From the NCBI GenBank assembly GCA_031002005.1, contig JARYHS010013630.1, forward strand, positions 234,367,539 through 234,431,538: a stretch of DNA of 64,000 bases, in the 5' to 3' direction. A model generated the notes under the pieces. That model saw only the letters and a program-made list of their open reading frames with translations, did not search any database and was not told where the DNA came from. The DNA is from Vandiemenella viatica. Its lineage: Eukaryota > Arthropoda > Insecta > Orthoptera > Morabidae. The position numbers were made by a program, and so were the translations under genes. Shown one piece after another: positions 22,370 to 32,549 of the stretch (position 1 is the first letter of the stretch; each line of letters opens with the position of its first letter).

Positions 22370-22633
22370 ACCGAGCGTGGTGGTGTAACGGATATCGTTC
22401 TGGCCTCGCATTCGGGAGGACGGCGGTTCGAATCCCCGTCCGGGCATCCAGATTTGGGTTTTCCATGGTTTCCCCAAATCACTCCAGGTGAATGCCGGGA
22501 TGCATCCTTCAAAAGGCCATGGCCGAATTCCTTCCCCATTCCTTGCCCCCATCCTTTCCCATCTCTAAAGACCACGTTGTTAAAAAGGGACGTTAAACTG
22601 ATACCAAAAAAAAAAAAAAAAAAAAAAAAAAAA
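22370..22633 (+). mobile_element. tRNA-derived SINE, family A, full-length and young
   Basis: It starts ACCGAGCGTGGTGGTGTAAC and has a B box GGTTCGAATCC (22425-22435), the core (GGGTTTTCCATGGTTTCCCC, then CCAGGTGAATGCCGGGATGC) and a pure A tail of about 28 bases. A perfect 11-bp duplication, CGGAATTTCGG, flanks it at 22359-22369 and 22634-22644. It is inserted in the Helitron Rep gene shortly after the HUH motif, so it postdates that Helitron. Confidence 0.96.
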
Positions 22634-23282
22634 CGGAATTTCGGCTGAAATTATTTGATCAATTTCTTCTGGACGGATTGTAACTTCAAGCCAAATCAAA
22701 ATGTGAGAATGAGGCAAACCTCACTTTTGCCACTCAATCAAATACAGATAGCAACGTGTGTTACCGAAAACTGAATGTTTTACGATTAAATAAATAAATG
22801 ATTTTAATTTTTGTTTGAACACACGTGCCGTGACATCATGAATATGCATTGATTGATGGCCTGGTAATAGCAAAGTTTGTATTTCCTCCCAATTCGGATT
22901 ACATGTGAATGTAATAAACAAATCTGGACGACCATAATGACGTACGTAAGTCATCGTATCTTGTACATATTCCTGCATGTTCCGTGAACTGCCGATGTAG
23001 CTTGAAGGTAAAATAAATGTATTACTGATATCATTGGAGTTTAAATTTTCATAAAATTGCCGATAACAGTATTTCGCAAGAGGATGTATTCCTCCGATCG
23101 TAATTTAGCCTGATTGTATCGAATAAATCGCAAATGCTTGTTTTCAACCTTGGCGTACATATCCACGACGTATTGAAGGCACAGTTGACGATATCGAAGG
23201 ATATAGTTATCCTAATTACGTCTAATCATCAATCGGTGTGCGTAGTACTTCATTGAAGTAACTTTTTTATTTGTTTTATTAC

Positions 23283-23427
23283 CTGAAAAAATAATAAATT
23301 AAATAGTAAAAAAAAAAGAATAAGAAATCAATATAGTGGGCCCGCTATAATCCGGCCCCTGGTCGGAATACCGCGGGTCTACTGTACTAAAAAAATAACG
23401 AATTAAATAGTTGAATATTAAATTTAC
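23283..23427 (-). other. Spliceosomal intron in the Helitron Rep gene
   Basis: On the minus strand the Rep frame runs ...QRDPVAG, breaks at GCTG/GTAAATTT (donor at 23427), and resumes after ATTTTTTCAG (acceptor ending at 23283) with GTAATAAAACAAAT, read as NKTNKKVTSMKYYAH. Joining at these sites restores the Helitron protein pattern in frame, with the Gly codon split as G/GT. The 145-base insert has a GT start, an AG end and a pyrimidine run. A 51-base pogo-like palindrome sits within it. Confidence 0.75.
23334..23384. mobile_element. Tiny pogo/Tigger-like palindromic remnant
   Basis: Two facing terminal repeats, TAGTGGGCCCGC(TATAATCCGG) and CCGAATACCGCGGGTCTACTG-like on the other side, make a 51-base imperfect palindrome. 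It is flanked by TA dinucleotides (23332-23333 and 23385-23386). The words CAGTAGACCC and TCCGACC are typical of pogo/Tigger ends, and TA is their target. It lacks any internal sequence. Confidence 0.5.
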
Positions 23428-25139
23428 CAGCAACTGGATCACGCTGTTTGATGTTGATGTGATATTCATTCTACCCTCACCAGAATATCAGTGGATACTG
23501 GAGTGCGTCATACGAACGGTGTAGATCCGAAATTATACTAACAGTTCTATCTTGACGTGTGACTTTAATCAACTGAGTCACCAACCATAAAAACTGCAAA
23601 TTCGTCTACGGTTGGCGCGTTGAATCTGCCAGCGTGTTCTCCTGTTGGTAATTTGTCAGCTTTGATGTCAATTTGATAGTTGTCATTTTTTAATTGCGGC
23701 GACACAATTGAATAAGTTGATTATTAATTTCCAAACAATTTTCCAACAATACCACAATTGCTCTCTCTTCTGCTTGTTCGATGAAATTATACTGGCACCT
23801 AGTTTTCAAGCGTTCCTCACAATTTCCAATAGATTTGGAGAAACTTCGGGTCATCGTTTGGCATTGGTATCAACGACCCAATCTTATGGTACACCTGGCC
23901 TTGTATTTTGAATTTAGTTTCAAAATGACGTCCATCAGATGTAAGATCTCAAATTTTTGCTGCCCCAAAAGATTTCATCTGGAAGCAAGAATTGAATTTG
24001 CGTGTCTTGCGCAGAAAACAATTTCGAATCGTTTGATTTGCCAGCAAGAAGGATTGTAAATGTTCTGGCGGATTGGGTAGTGGTAATAATACATCTTTTC
24101 CTGATGCACAACACATGCTGGCTGCTTCATTGCGGAATTTCAACGCCTGATAATACTGGCATATTTTGCAGTTTTAGAATCTGCAGAGTAATCAATGGCT
24201 GGTGCATATTGGAACGCAAGACGAACAAATGATACACGTGTTAAAGCACGGCTGATTTACTGTCTCTCTCGTTCTCTTTCTCTAAATGTAGCTATGTGCT
24301 GTTCTCGTGCCGCTCTTGTTCTCGATATATTCTGTCACAGACGTTCATCACGCTGTTCTTGAGATTCTTGCATACGACGCTCAGCTGTCCTGATTCTTTG
24401 AACTTCCTTACTTGCCGCGATTTGTGTTGCTGATTGATGATCTATCTCGTCGTGCGTCGTGCCTCTGCTACATGCATTGTCGTGGTTATATTTCACTGAA
24501 AAATATTTGAATTACAACAAAAAGTGTCTTTCTGAAAGCTTTAAAATAAGACACTATAATACAGTGGTGAAACCGGAATTTTTGGGTCCATTGAAAAATA
24601 CAGTAAAATGGAAGTTAAGAACTGATGAGGAAATATAAAATAACATTGAAAAAAATAACAAAAAAAGAAGAATGATATTTTTTTGATACATTTATAGCAT
24701 GGATGACACCAGGCTTTCAAGAGGTTTAGAAAAATTTGAAACGAAATAATACCAGTGAACTGTATGGAAAGAAATTTTTTTAGATAGCAGACTTTAAATA
24801 AGGCTGGATTCAAAGGTAGAGAGGAGTGCAATAATGAAGGAGTACTGGGGAGGAAGAAAGAAAAAACAACAGGAGAGGAATTGAAATTGACACGTGGTCT
24901 CTTGCTGACCGTAACAAAAAGAAGAAGAAAAATGATAAGCTAGCGAGAAATGCTTAAACGATTCGAATTTATCGTAACGTTTTCTTCAATGTTATATTCA
25001 TGTGTGTAATTACTTTGTCGTTAGGTATAAAGACACACAAACGATGAACAACAATACAGTATAATTATAACACAATACACAGCACAATTAAAATTGAAGA
25101 AACTCACACATATGGCGTGGAATAGACTGTAGCATAAAT

Positions 25140-25325
25140 AAATCGAAATACAATGCCATCTACTGGATGGTTCGATAAATTAACACACCGCCATCTTCTA
25201 GGAATAAACTGTAGTATCATTAAATTGAAACAGAACGTGATCTACTGGACGATTACCTAACCTAGCTAACCAAGTGTCGTATAGATAAGTTAACACATCG
25301 CCATCTGTTAGAAACTTATGGAACT
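25140..25325. repeat. Diverged short tandem repeats in the Helitron 5' region
   Basis: The words GCCATCTACTGGATGGTTCGAT, TTAACACACCGCCATCT and TAGGAATAAACTGTAG recur in changed form (GTGATCTACTGGACGATT; TTAACACATCGCCATCTGTTAG). This indicates two to three diverged copies of a unit of roughly 75-115 bases. It may be Helitron-internal sequence. Confidence 0.45.
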
Positions 25326-25344
25326 ATAATAATAATTACGTATG

Positions 25345-25632
25345 GTCGTAATGACCTTGTGACATGGTTTCTACTGGTTGGGCATTCTGCCCCTGTCGTA
25401 GCCGCCTTTACCTAGCCCGCCCATCCTACCTGGTACAGGGGACCTACATTTTAACGTCGAATCCGAACCACAATACCGTCCTGGCGTATTTCACCTCATA
25501 CAGCATACTGCACCGGGGTTTAATGCCGGGTTAAGTGTCTATAAAAATCCTCGCCGAGACAGGGACTCGAACCGGGGACCTTTCCATCTCCAGTCAGACG
25601 CCCTAACCACTTGGCCAGCAAACCGCTTAGCC
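25345..25632 (-). mobile_element. tRNA-derived SINE, family B
   Basis: On the minus strand a tRNA-like head reads TGGCCAAGTGGTTAGGGCGT (A box) and GGTTCGAGTCC (B box, 25563-25573), followed by CTGTCTCGGCGAGG. A body follows that ends in the TAAAATGTAGGTCCCC motif and GGTAGGATGGGCGGGC. The body words recur at 6.3 kb and 44.3 kb. The head differs from family A, and the family A core is absent. It lies inside the 5' non-coding part of the Helitron. Confidence 0.8.
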
Positions 25633-25861
25633 TGGGCGACTTACAAATAATTACAGACCATTGTCCTATGACAAACATTTAATGAACATTTATTTCGCAA
25701 ATAAAAAATATTGAGGTCTATAATCCAGATAAAAACTATCCTATCTTTTAAGTTGGACTAAATTACACACATTAAGCCAAATTTCATCAAATCGATTAAG
25801 TAGTTTCGGAGTTCATCCCGGACGAACATCGTGACACAAGATTTTTATATATATATAAAGA

Positions 25862-27574
25862 TAAAGATAATACAGAATGTAACTACAGATTGGTAAGCTA
25901 AGTAGCTATCAAGCAGTGACAGACGAACTCATAGACGGACATCCTTAAGGTTTGCGTCATATATTTACAAGGTACGGAACACACACAAAAAAATTAAAAT
26001 CAATCTCTTAGTTAGCCATAGTGTCTCAAACGGTGTATTTTCGCAATGTATAAACAAAAGCCTAACATCTCCTGTTACTAGGTACTAGGCCACAATTTGA
26101 CGTGAATGATGCATTGGGCACCATTTCTTCTGAGCTGCAACAGTGGATATTTTATTAAGATGCTCAATATACATGCGTGAAGAATTTATAACGCATATCT
26201 ATCAGGATTTAACCAACGATTAGCTTAAATTGTGAAAACTGATTCTGTGCATTTGTGTTTTATAATAACCTGATGCAAAAGTTTAAAGAGTTAATCTTTT
26301 AAAATATGTTTTTGACTGGATAAATTAGTGGAATGTTAATGGGAAAAGGAAACATTTCCTCCAGCAATTCCTTCCGTGCCAAAGCGTTTCTGCGACTTGT
26401 GAATCTGAACTTTTAGATCCGTCATACATCAGTATAAGAACATAGCGCTGTAATGAATAACTTTTTATCTCTCTCGTCGGAGGATCCGCTTAAAATCCGG
26501 GAAGACTGATGACGGCTCACAACTCTGGCTAGCACGACTTATTGAAGAAAATTCTGATATACGCGCGGCCACTGTTATAAACCAAAACTTGGATATCCGG
26601 TCACGTACGCGACATCAGCTTTTTATGAGTCTTCCCGCCGTCATCTCTGATAGGAAGCCACCCGATACTCTTAAACATTCAAGGCCGGTATTGTCTCATA
26701 AAGGATTTTTTTTCCCAGCTCGTGTTCAATACTGTGTCGTCCTATTGCTGGATTAGTCGTGTCAGTTAAACGCCAAATACATTTAAGCAAGCCTGATGGG
26801 AGAGGGACGGCTTCCATATCGCTGATTGCCTTGTGAAGCAAATGAACATCCGATAACTACGCACGTGCATCACTGCATTAGGCTGATGTGGATCTATGGA
26901 GTTTTTTTTCAGAGTTGGACGTATGACGCTACATCAGCAAACTTGCTTCCTGTACCGTGAACGTGCAGAACCATTTCAATTTAATTATCTCCTCCAAAAG
27001 AAGCCTCTGTTCACAGCGATTATCAACAACAATAACATTGGATTAAACGACAAATAACGTGGGTATCTATACATCTGTTACTAGAGTCGCCGATTAAGGT
27101 TCATTCTATACCGTTGTTGACTACCGGATTCTCTAAAATTAGCTACTATTTACTAAGTAAGATGCAATGCAGCAACGTTTTTGATATATAGTGTGAAATT
27201 GTAACAGCACCTATCTTAGTTACTGTATGATCAAGTGAATTGTACTTAATGTCGATTTTAAAACCTGTACGCGCGTAACGAAATTGTGATTTTTAATTTA
27301 CTGTAAACATCTTTGAGCTAAATATCGATATTAAAAACTGATATAATTTTGTTGCTTTATTCGGTATCAGAATTTAAATATGTGATTTTTCATTCAACTG
27401 TAATGGAAATGATAGTACTCGTTGTTACCAAAAACGTAATGCTACCCAAATTATATGTTTACTGATATAATTCTACACTTTTCTGGATTTAAGATAATCA
27501 TTCCTACGAACTAATAACGATAATTTTTCTCGTAGCTTAATTTCATGTATTTCAAATAAAAAATAATAATAATT
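25862..27574. other. No gene; unassigned sequence
   Basis: Open frames here are short and unlike known proteins. Positions about 26460-26900 are less AT-rich and of higher complexity than the flanks (for example CGCGCGGCCACTG, TTTTATGAGTC, AAGGCCGGTATTG) and could be a non-coding conserved island, but no decisive motif is visible. Confidence 0.5.
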
Positions 27575-28141
27575 AAATTGTAGTTTAAAAAACTAAAAAC
27601 ACGCTTTAAATTGTAGTTTAAAAAACTAAAAACACGCTTTCGTAGTAATGTGAACTAAAAGGTTAAAAATAATCTTTAAATATAAATATTTTGTTTAACA
27701 GTGATGGGACGTCCCACAATACAGGATAGATTAGTTTTTTTGAATAAGCTTAAAGAATAAAGTCACTGATTACAAAATTAACTTCAATGTAAAAAAGCAT
27801 GGGGTGCTATATAAGTTGTCTTATATTTTTTGTCGTTCGCTGTTTGTAAAGGTAGAGTCATTGTCAAAAGTTGTGTAGAGAGCACCCCATGCTTTTTTTT
27901 TTTTTTTTTTTTTTTTACATTAAAGTTAATTTTGTAATCAGTGACTTTATTATTTAAGCTTATTCAAAAAAATTAATTTATCCTGTATTGTGGGACGTCT
28001 CATCACTGTTAAACAAAATCTTTATATTTAAAGATTATTTTTAACCTTTTAGTTCACATTACTACGAAAGCGTGTTTTTAGTTTTTTAAACTACAATTTA
28101 TTACTACGAAAGCGTGTTTTTAGTTTTTTAAACTACAATTT
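27575..28141. mobile_element. Foldback-type element with long terminal inverted repeats
   Basis: The left arm 27575-27808 is the reverse complement of the right arm 27881-28141 with only about eight substitutions by my count, around a 72-base spacer. Each arm ends in two copies of a 33-41-base direct repeat (AAATTGTAGTTTAAAAAAC, then TAAAAACACGCTTT). Each arm also contains a 12-base palindrome, TGGGACGTCCCA (27705-27716; one base changed in the right arm). The inner ends read AGCATGGGGTGCT and AGCACCCCATGCT. A T run of about 6 in one arm has grown to about 23 in the other. No protein is encoded. The superfamily and target duplication were not determined. Confidence 0.85.
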
Positions 28142-28469
28142 TATTTTTAACTTTTTAGTTCAGATAGTTTCAAAAGTATGTTTCCTACTGTTGGCTTTTC
28201 TTCGCCAATCTCTCTTTATCTTTGTGTTGTAGTTTCATTTTTAATTATTACTTCCACGAGTTAAATACAATTAAATGGCAGCTCAGCCAGAGGTCCAATA
28301 TCAGGGTAAATGTGGAAGACTACTCTTCTATAATAGTACGAAGTAATTTTTCGAATACTCACTATTCAACATCACGTTAAGTGACTGCAGACAGAGAAAC
28401 CTTTCTGGATAGGAGACAGTGGAAGACGATCGTCGTCAGCAACCAAGGCTCGTAAATCACACCCGGGAA

Positions 28470-28900
28470 ACTGGAGATGGTCAAAGTAACGAGAATAGCA
28501 GGACGTTGGTAAGAGACTACTGTATTGTCAACGGTTCTTGAAACGTGTGCAAATTTTTTCTGTTTTTACTGTAAAAGTAATGATAATATCAAGATATAGC
28601 TATGAAATTATTGTATTGTAATCAGTTATCAATACATCAGCAAAATTTCAAACAATTCGGACATCTGGAATTGGGTTTAAATTAAATTGCAAAATTTCAC
28701 GACATTCAACCATTTTTCTTTTGTTACTGTCAAAGTAATGAGAATAGCAGGATATGGCTATGAAATTCTTGTATTGTCACCGGTTCTTAATATGTGTGCC
28801 AAATTTCAACCAGCTCGGACATCTGGAAGTGGGTCAAAATTGAGTTGTAAAATTCCATTACATTCATACATACATACATACAAGTCAAGCTAATATAAAG
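28470..28900 (+). repeat. Diverged tandem repeats ending in CATA microsatellite
   Basis: The phrase GTCAAAGTAACGAGAATAGCAGGA recurs, changed, at about 28570 and 28728. The pair TTTCAA(A/C)CA followed by TCGGACATCTGGAA and GGGT(T/C)(A/T)AAATT also recurs at 158-base spacing. The array ends in (CATA)n at 28864-28883 and AAGTCAAGCTAATATAAAGCG. This resembles the 3' end of an unidentified retroposon. Confidence 0.6.
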
Positions 28901-29179
28901 CGTGTAAAAATAAAATTGGACATTAATATGAAAACCGAATTTTAAGGAATAACTTAAAGAAGAGTATATATTTTTAAATGAAATTTACCTTTTCTTGCTT
29001 CTCCGCATTAATTTTAGGTACGCACTAGAATAAACAGAGTAGAGCATTTCAACACACAGGATACGCGGACGTGAAGTAGCCGGCAAATGCTAATGTAGTT
29101 GCTTGTTATCAAACAGGTAATAACGACTTAATCATTCAAAAAAAGAAAGATGGGCTATAAGAAATAGTGAGAAGATATC

Positions 29180-29399
29180 ACCGAGCGTGGTGGCTGAACG
29201 TTTAACGTACTGGCCTCGCATTCGGGAGGACGCGGGTTCGAATCCCCGTCGGGGCATCCAGATTTGGGTTTTCCATGGTTTCCCCAAATCACTCCAGGCG
29301 AATTCCGGTATGCTTCCTTCAAAAAGGCAAAGGCCGAATTCCTTCTTCTAATGACCTTAGCCGTCGGCAAGGCGTAAAACCGTAAGTAAAAAAAAAAAA
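29180..29399 (+). mobile_element. tRNA-derived SINE, family A
   Basis: It starts ACCGAGCGTGGTGGCTGAAC, has a B box GGTTCGAATCC (29235-29245), the core CCATGGTTTCCCC with CCAGGCGAATTCCGGTATGC, the GGCAAGGCGTAAAACCGTAAG tail and an A run. A 5-base ATATC flanks both sides (29175-29179 and 29399-29403), too short to be sure that it is a target duplication. It is very similar to the copy at 22370 but with a different 3' segment (GCCGTCGGCAAGGCG). Confidence 0.92.
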
Positions 29400-29879
29400 T
29401 ATCTTAACTGCGAATAGATTTAGAGTTTGTTCTATAAAAATCTCATTTTAAAACATCTCAACGATATTCAGGTTGTTTTGTTTTAAAGTAAATGCCTTAT
29501 CGCATTAGTTTCAGTAGCGCAGGCGGCGATAGTAGATCGGGGTCCTCAGCCCTCTCTCTCTGCTTACGACTGCCATCGTTTAAGCCGCGGCCACAACATG
29601 TCGGGGAAGAGCCAACCACTTAGTCCATGCACGAGTCGCCTCACTGTAGGAGTGTTTTTTTTCCCGACCTCGTAACATAATCCTTTTAAAAAATAAATGC
29701 TCCTACTCTTGCCGCAAAACCGATAATGTGACCGCTTCAATGCACTATGACGTCAGACAACCTCTTTATGATTATTTGACCGGATTATCAGATTTTTTAT
29801 ACGTTTTACTATGTTAATTTATGGAAACATTCCTATTTCCACCGGTAGATTGAGCTAACTGAAACCATCATTTCAAAGT

Positions 29880-30120
29880 TTCATTGCCTCTACAGCCTGT
29901 GACAGCAGAATAACATCTCCTTTAATTCTCTTGACTCGTTTGACACCGAACAGCTGGCAGCTAGGAGCGGTATCTCGCCCAAAGCGGTGAGCAAATTTCT
30001 CATGCAGGTGCTTGGGGCCAATTGTCCGTTGACAGGGCTTTGATCTGTCGAAAAGCCGGTATGCCTCCCGCTTCCATGCATAATTACGGCTCGCAGCGCC
30101 ATTGGGTTATAGACCTACCA
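29880..30120. promoter_or_regulatory. Candidate conserved non-coding island
   Basis: This base-balanced, high-complexity block has words such as GCTTTGATCTG (TCF-like), CATAATTACGG (homeodomain-like) and CAGCTGGCAGC (E-box-like), in AT-rich surroundings. The open frame across it (about 70 codons, minus strand) shows no domain. Confidence 0.22.
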
Positions 30121-30296
30121 TACATCTGCCAACTAGATGTTAGTACCTAAATCAATTATTTTCTTTTTAAATATCAGTATTAAAATTTTATTTTCTTCTT
30201 CTTATATTATTTGTTTAAGAGATAATAGTTAATTCTTTGAATTTCTTTATTGCGTAACTTGTACAGCTCTATATTGTGGGTCATTAATCAATTGTA

Positions 30297-30900
30297 TGAA
30301 AATTAATAATACGCCAATGCAATAGATTTTTTGAATATCTTTGCTATTTCGCCGTACGCGTTTCACTCCATTTTTAGAGTCCCTTCATCGGCATATATGA
30401 TTCTATTTCACGTTCTCTTCGACTCATTTTCAGAGTCATGATTTAATTTGTTAGGTAATTTTAACTGGGCGGTTGTGAATCTATCCTAAGCTACTCTTCA
30501 ATGCGAAATGCAACAACACTACACTGACCAGATTTTTCAGTGTTACCAGCTGGTTTGCTATTATTAGAAAGTACAAAAAAAACAGCATGTGATCATATTA
30601 CAGTAAACAATATTGTTCAGTATTCCTATTGAACATACAGTTTTTGAACTTGCTAATATTAGCAAACCCGTTGGTAATTCTGTGCAAATCAGGTGAGTGT
30701 AGTGTTGTTGCATTTCACATTGAAAAGTAGTTTGGGAAAGATTCACAACGTTCCAGTTATAAATACACGACAAATCAAACCATTACTCTGTGACGAAGAG
30801 AACGTGAATTAGAATCACATATGCCGCTGAAAGTGCTGCAAAAATAGTGTACGGCGAAAAAATTCAATTGCATTGGCATATTACTAATCTTTATTCAAAT
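30297..30900. mobile_element. Long inverted-repeat (foldback/MITE-like) element
   Basis: The left arm (about 30297-30568) and right arm (about 30644-30900) are reverse complements with gaps. Examples are ACGCCAATGCAAT with ATTGCATTGGCAT, CGCCGTACGCG with GTGTACGGCG, and GCAACAACACTACACTGAC with GTGAGTGTAGTGTTGTTGC. A spacer of about 75 bases separates them. It is more diverged than the foldback at 27.6 kb. There is no coding capacity. Confidence 0.75.
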
Positions 30901-31583
30901 TCATACATATATATATACCTACGTTTTGCTGTTACGAATGTTCCTCCTAAGTACTTCTTTCTTTGTTAAAACTGAGGGAGGAAATGGTTATTTTATGAGT
31001 TTATTACGCTCCAATGAGTTCAGTTTCATATCCATATTGTGGTAGTGAAATGGGTTTAGCAGGGTAATTATATTTATTGCATTCCATTTTATTAATTTTA
31101 ACATTAATGATTTTGTTGATCTTACCAATTTAATATTTTTAGTCATTTGATTTTATCAAATAGGAAGAGGGTACAAATTGATACGCAATCTTGCATCACT
31201 AATAACGCCATAACCTAACGGATTTTATTCACAATCAACACTGAAGGCCTACAGAATTCCGTGGTTTCTTCAATTAATTCATTACATAAAAATTAAGGGT
31301 TTAAACAAAATGAATACCGAGCCTTACAACATAAGGCATAATACGTTAATTCTAAACAAACAACAGTGACATATTTTATGTGAAATTTAAGCACTATGTG
31401 AAGATTGAATGTAACTAATATGAAAATTGTACATTAGAAACTAACATCAAAATTCCTTTAATCTTTATATATAAAGATGAATGTATGTTTGTTATTTTTT
31501 TGTTCTTCATACAAATCCACAGTTTTCATCCGATCTCGATGAAACTTTGCACACTTATCCTTTGAAACAAAGAGAAACATACT

Positions 31584-31748
31584 TACAAATAAATGTAATT
31601 TTTCTCGGCGTTGTTTATTTATAAACGTTTCTCGGGAAACAAACCGACTAATATTGTTATTAATGCACAATATTTCGGCGACTTTAACCTCCGTCGCCAT
31701 CTTCAGGTGCAGTTGCAAGTCTTGAGGTCTGCCTTGAAGTCAGCCTTA
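31584..31748 (-). mobile_element. Nested 165-bp insertion with hammerhead-like core
   Basis: An 11-base AGAAACATACT occurs at 31573-31583 and again at 31749-31759, and the intervening sequence is absent from Helitron copy 2, so it is an insertion with target duplication. On the minus strand it contains CTGAAGA, a stem GGCGAC/GTCGCC, GAAA, and a stem ATATTGT/ACAATAT, an order typical of hammerhead ribozymes. Such motifs are known in Penelope-like retroelements; membership here is inferred only. Confidence 0.7.
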
Positions 31749-31906
31749 AGAAACATACTGTCTATATTTGGTTGAAAAATTATCTGTATAAATAACACAC
31801 GTTGTCTCATAACTTCGAAATACGGCGATAGACAGACACGTTGGATATGGTCGCCTCCGTAGCTTCTTTCCATATAGTGGACAGGCAGCTTAGTGTTTAA
31901 ACTGTA

Positions 31907-31978
31907 TTAATAAAAAAATAGTGGTTAAAGCGCTTGCTTACGAACGTCGTGGTCTCCGGTCCAAATCTCCGTGGAGGC
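31907..31978 (+). other. tRNA-like segment in Helitron copy 1 (decayed)
   Basis: TAGTGGTTAAAGCGCTTGC (A-box-like) and GGTCCAAATCTCCGTGG (B-box-like) match the better preserved segment of copy 2. It is changed at two B-box positions and disrupted upstream by an A-rich insertion. Confidence 0.5.
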
Positions 31979-32549
31979 TAAGATTTTTTAAACAAAATTT
32001 TCATCGTAAGAGTCGGGCCTGGGCCGTAGGTTATTCCGATTGAATATTAAACTGTAGATATTAGAAAGTTAGGGGTGCAATGCGAGGAAAATCGTAGGTA
32101 GTCTTGCAATGTTATAGGTGTACACTTTTTCACGTTATAATGATCCCTCAGGTGTTGTTCACAGTCAGTGTGAACCACAGTAATATTATTATAAATACGG
32201 AAGTAAGTCTCTGTCTTTTTGTTACGTTTTGACGACCAAATGGCTATATCGTTGTGATGCAATTTTATAAGGAAATCATTATGAAGGGCACAGGATATTT
32301 TTTCCAGTATGATTAACAGTTGTAGTCACGAAATTTTTAGACCTTATCGAATGGTGACAGAAATATGTTTGAAATTGATTCTCTTCAAGAGACGGGTTCG
32401 ACGGTACAATGATATAGTGATAGCATTCCTGTCCTATTATTCCTACTCGATATTGTTTGGGACCAATCCTTCGTTAGCAACTTTTTATATTTAATTCTGG
32501 CAAAAAAAAATTCTTAATCCACGCGTACGAAGTCGCGGGTACGCGCTAG

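Larger units (their letters stand above)
21290..24480 (-). pseudogene. Helitron Rep (HUH endonuclease) gene, disrupted, helicase part lost
   Basis: Rep nicks DNA and starts rolling-circle transfer. Reading leftward, there is an Arg/Glu-rich N-terminal stretch (about 24200-24430), then FRNEAASMCCASGKDVLLPL (24100) and KFNSCFQMKSFGAAKI (23950-24000). Next comes ALQYPLIFW (23490) and QRDPVAG, then an intron. After it come KYYAHRLMIR, VVDMYAKVE and RFIRYNQAKLRSEEYIHL, then YVRHYGRPDLFITFTCNPNW (22900) and GLPHSHILIWL (about 22690-22720), the HUH motif. After the SINE insertion come IHGPCGAF, GGKCKKRFPKEY, FIKYVCKYVNKGRD, EAIWHIFSF and finally NYWDLTLADAALTATPNSIR (21350). There are many stops and frameshifts, one of them directly before the HUH motif. 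The gene stops near 21290, so the helicase domain that normally follows is missing. It cannot encode a working protein. Confidence 0.88.
20959..25861 (-). mobile_element. Helitron rolling-circle transposon, decayed, both ends present
   Basis: On the minus strand the 5' end at 25861 reads TCTTTATATATATATAAAAA, preceded by A. The 3' end at 20959 reads GGGTCAGCTAG, followed by T. Helitrons insert between A and T, start with TC and end in CTRR, so both ends fit. Next to the 3' end is an 11-base palindrome-like TGACCCGGTCA. Inside lies a decayed Rep gene without its helicase half. A family A SINE, a family B SINE and a tiny pogo-like insertion are nested in it. It generates no target duplication, as expected. 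It lies 132 bp to the right of the LTR element's target duplication. Confidence 0.88.
31462..32549 (+). mobile_element. Non-autonomous Helitron, copy 1 of a head-to-tail pair
   Basis: It starts A/TCTTTATATATAAAGATG and ends in the hairpin CGCGTAC-(10 bases)-GTACGCG directly followed by CTAG. These are Helitron termini. It has no Rep gene. The body is shared with copy 2 but is longer by a 176-base insertion with target duplication (31584-31759). A tRNA-like segment lies at 31907-31978. It would move using the protein of an autonomous Helitron. Confidence 0.88.

Noticed and set aside
100..25861. Helicase fragment at 100-600 as the missing half of the Helitron at 21-26 kb
   Set aside because: It lies on the opposite strand, 20 kb away, outside clear Helitron ends; it is a separate insertion.
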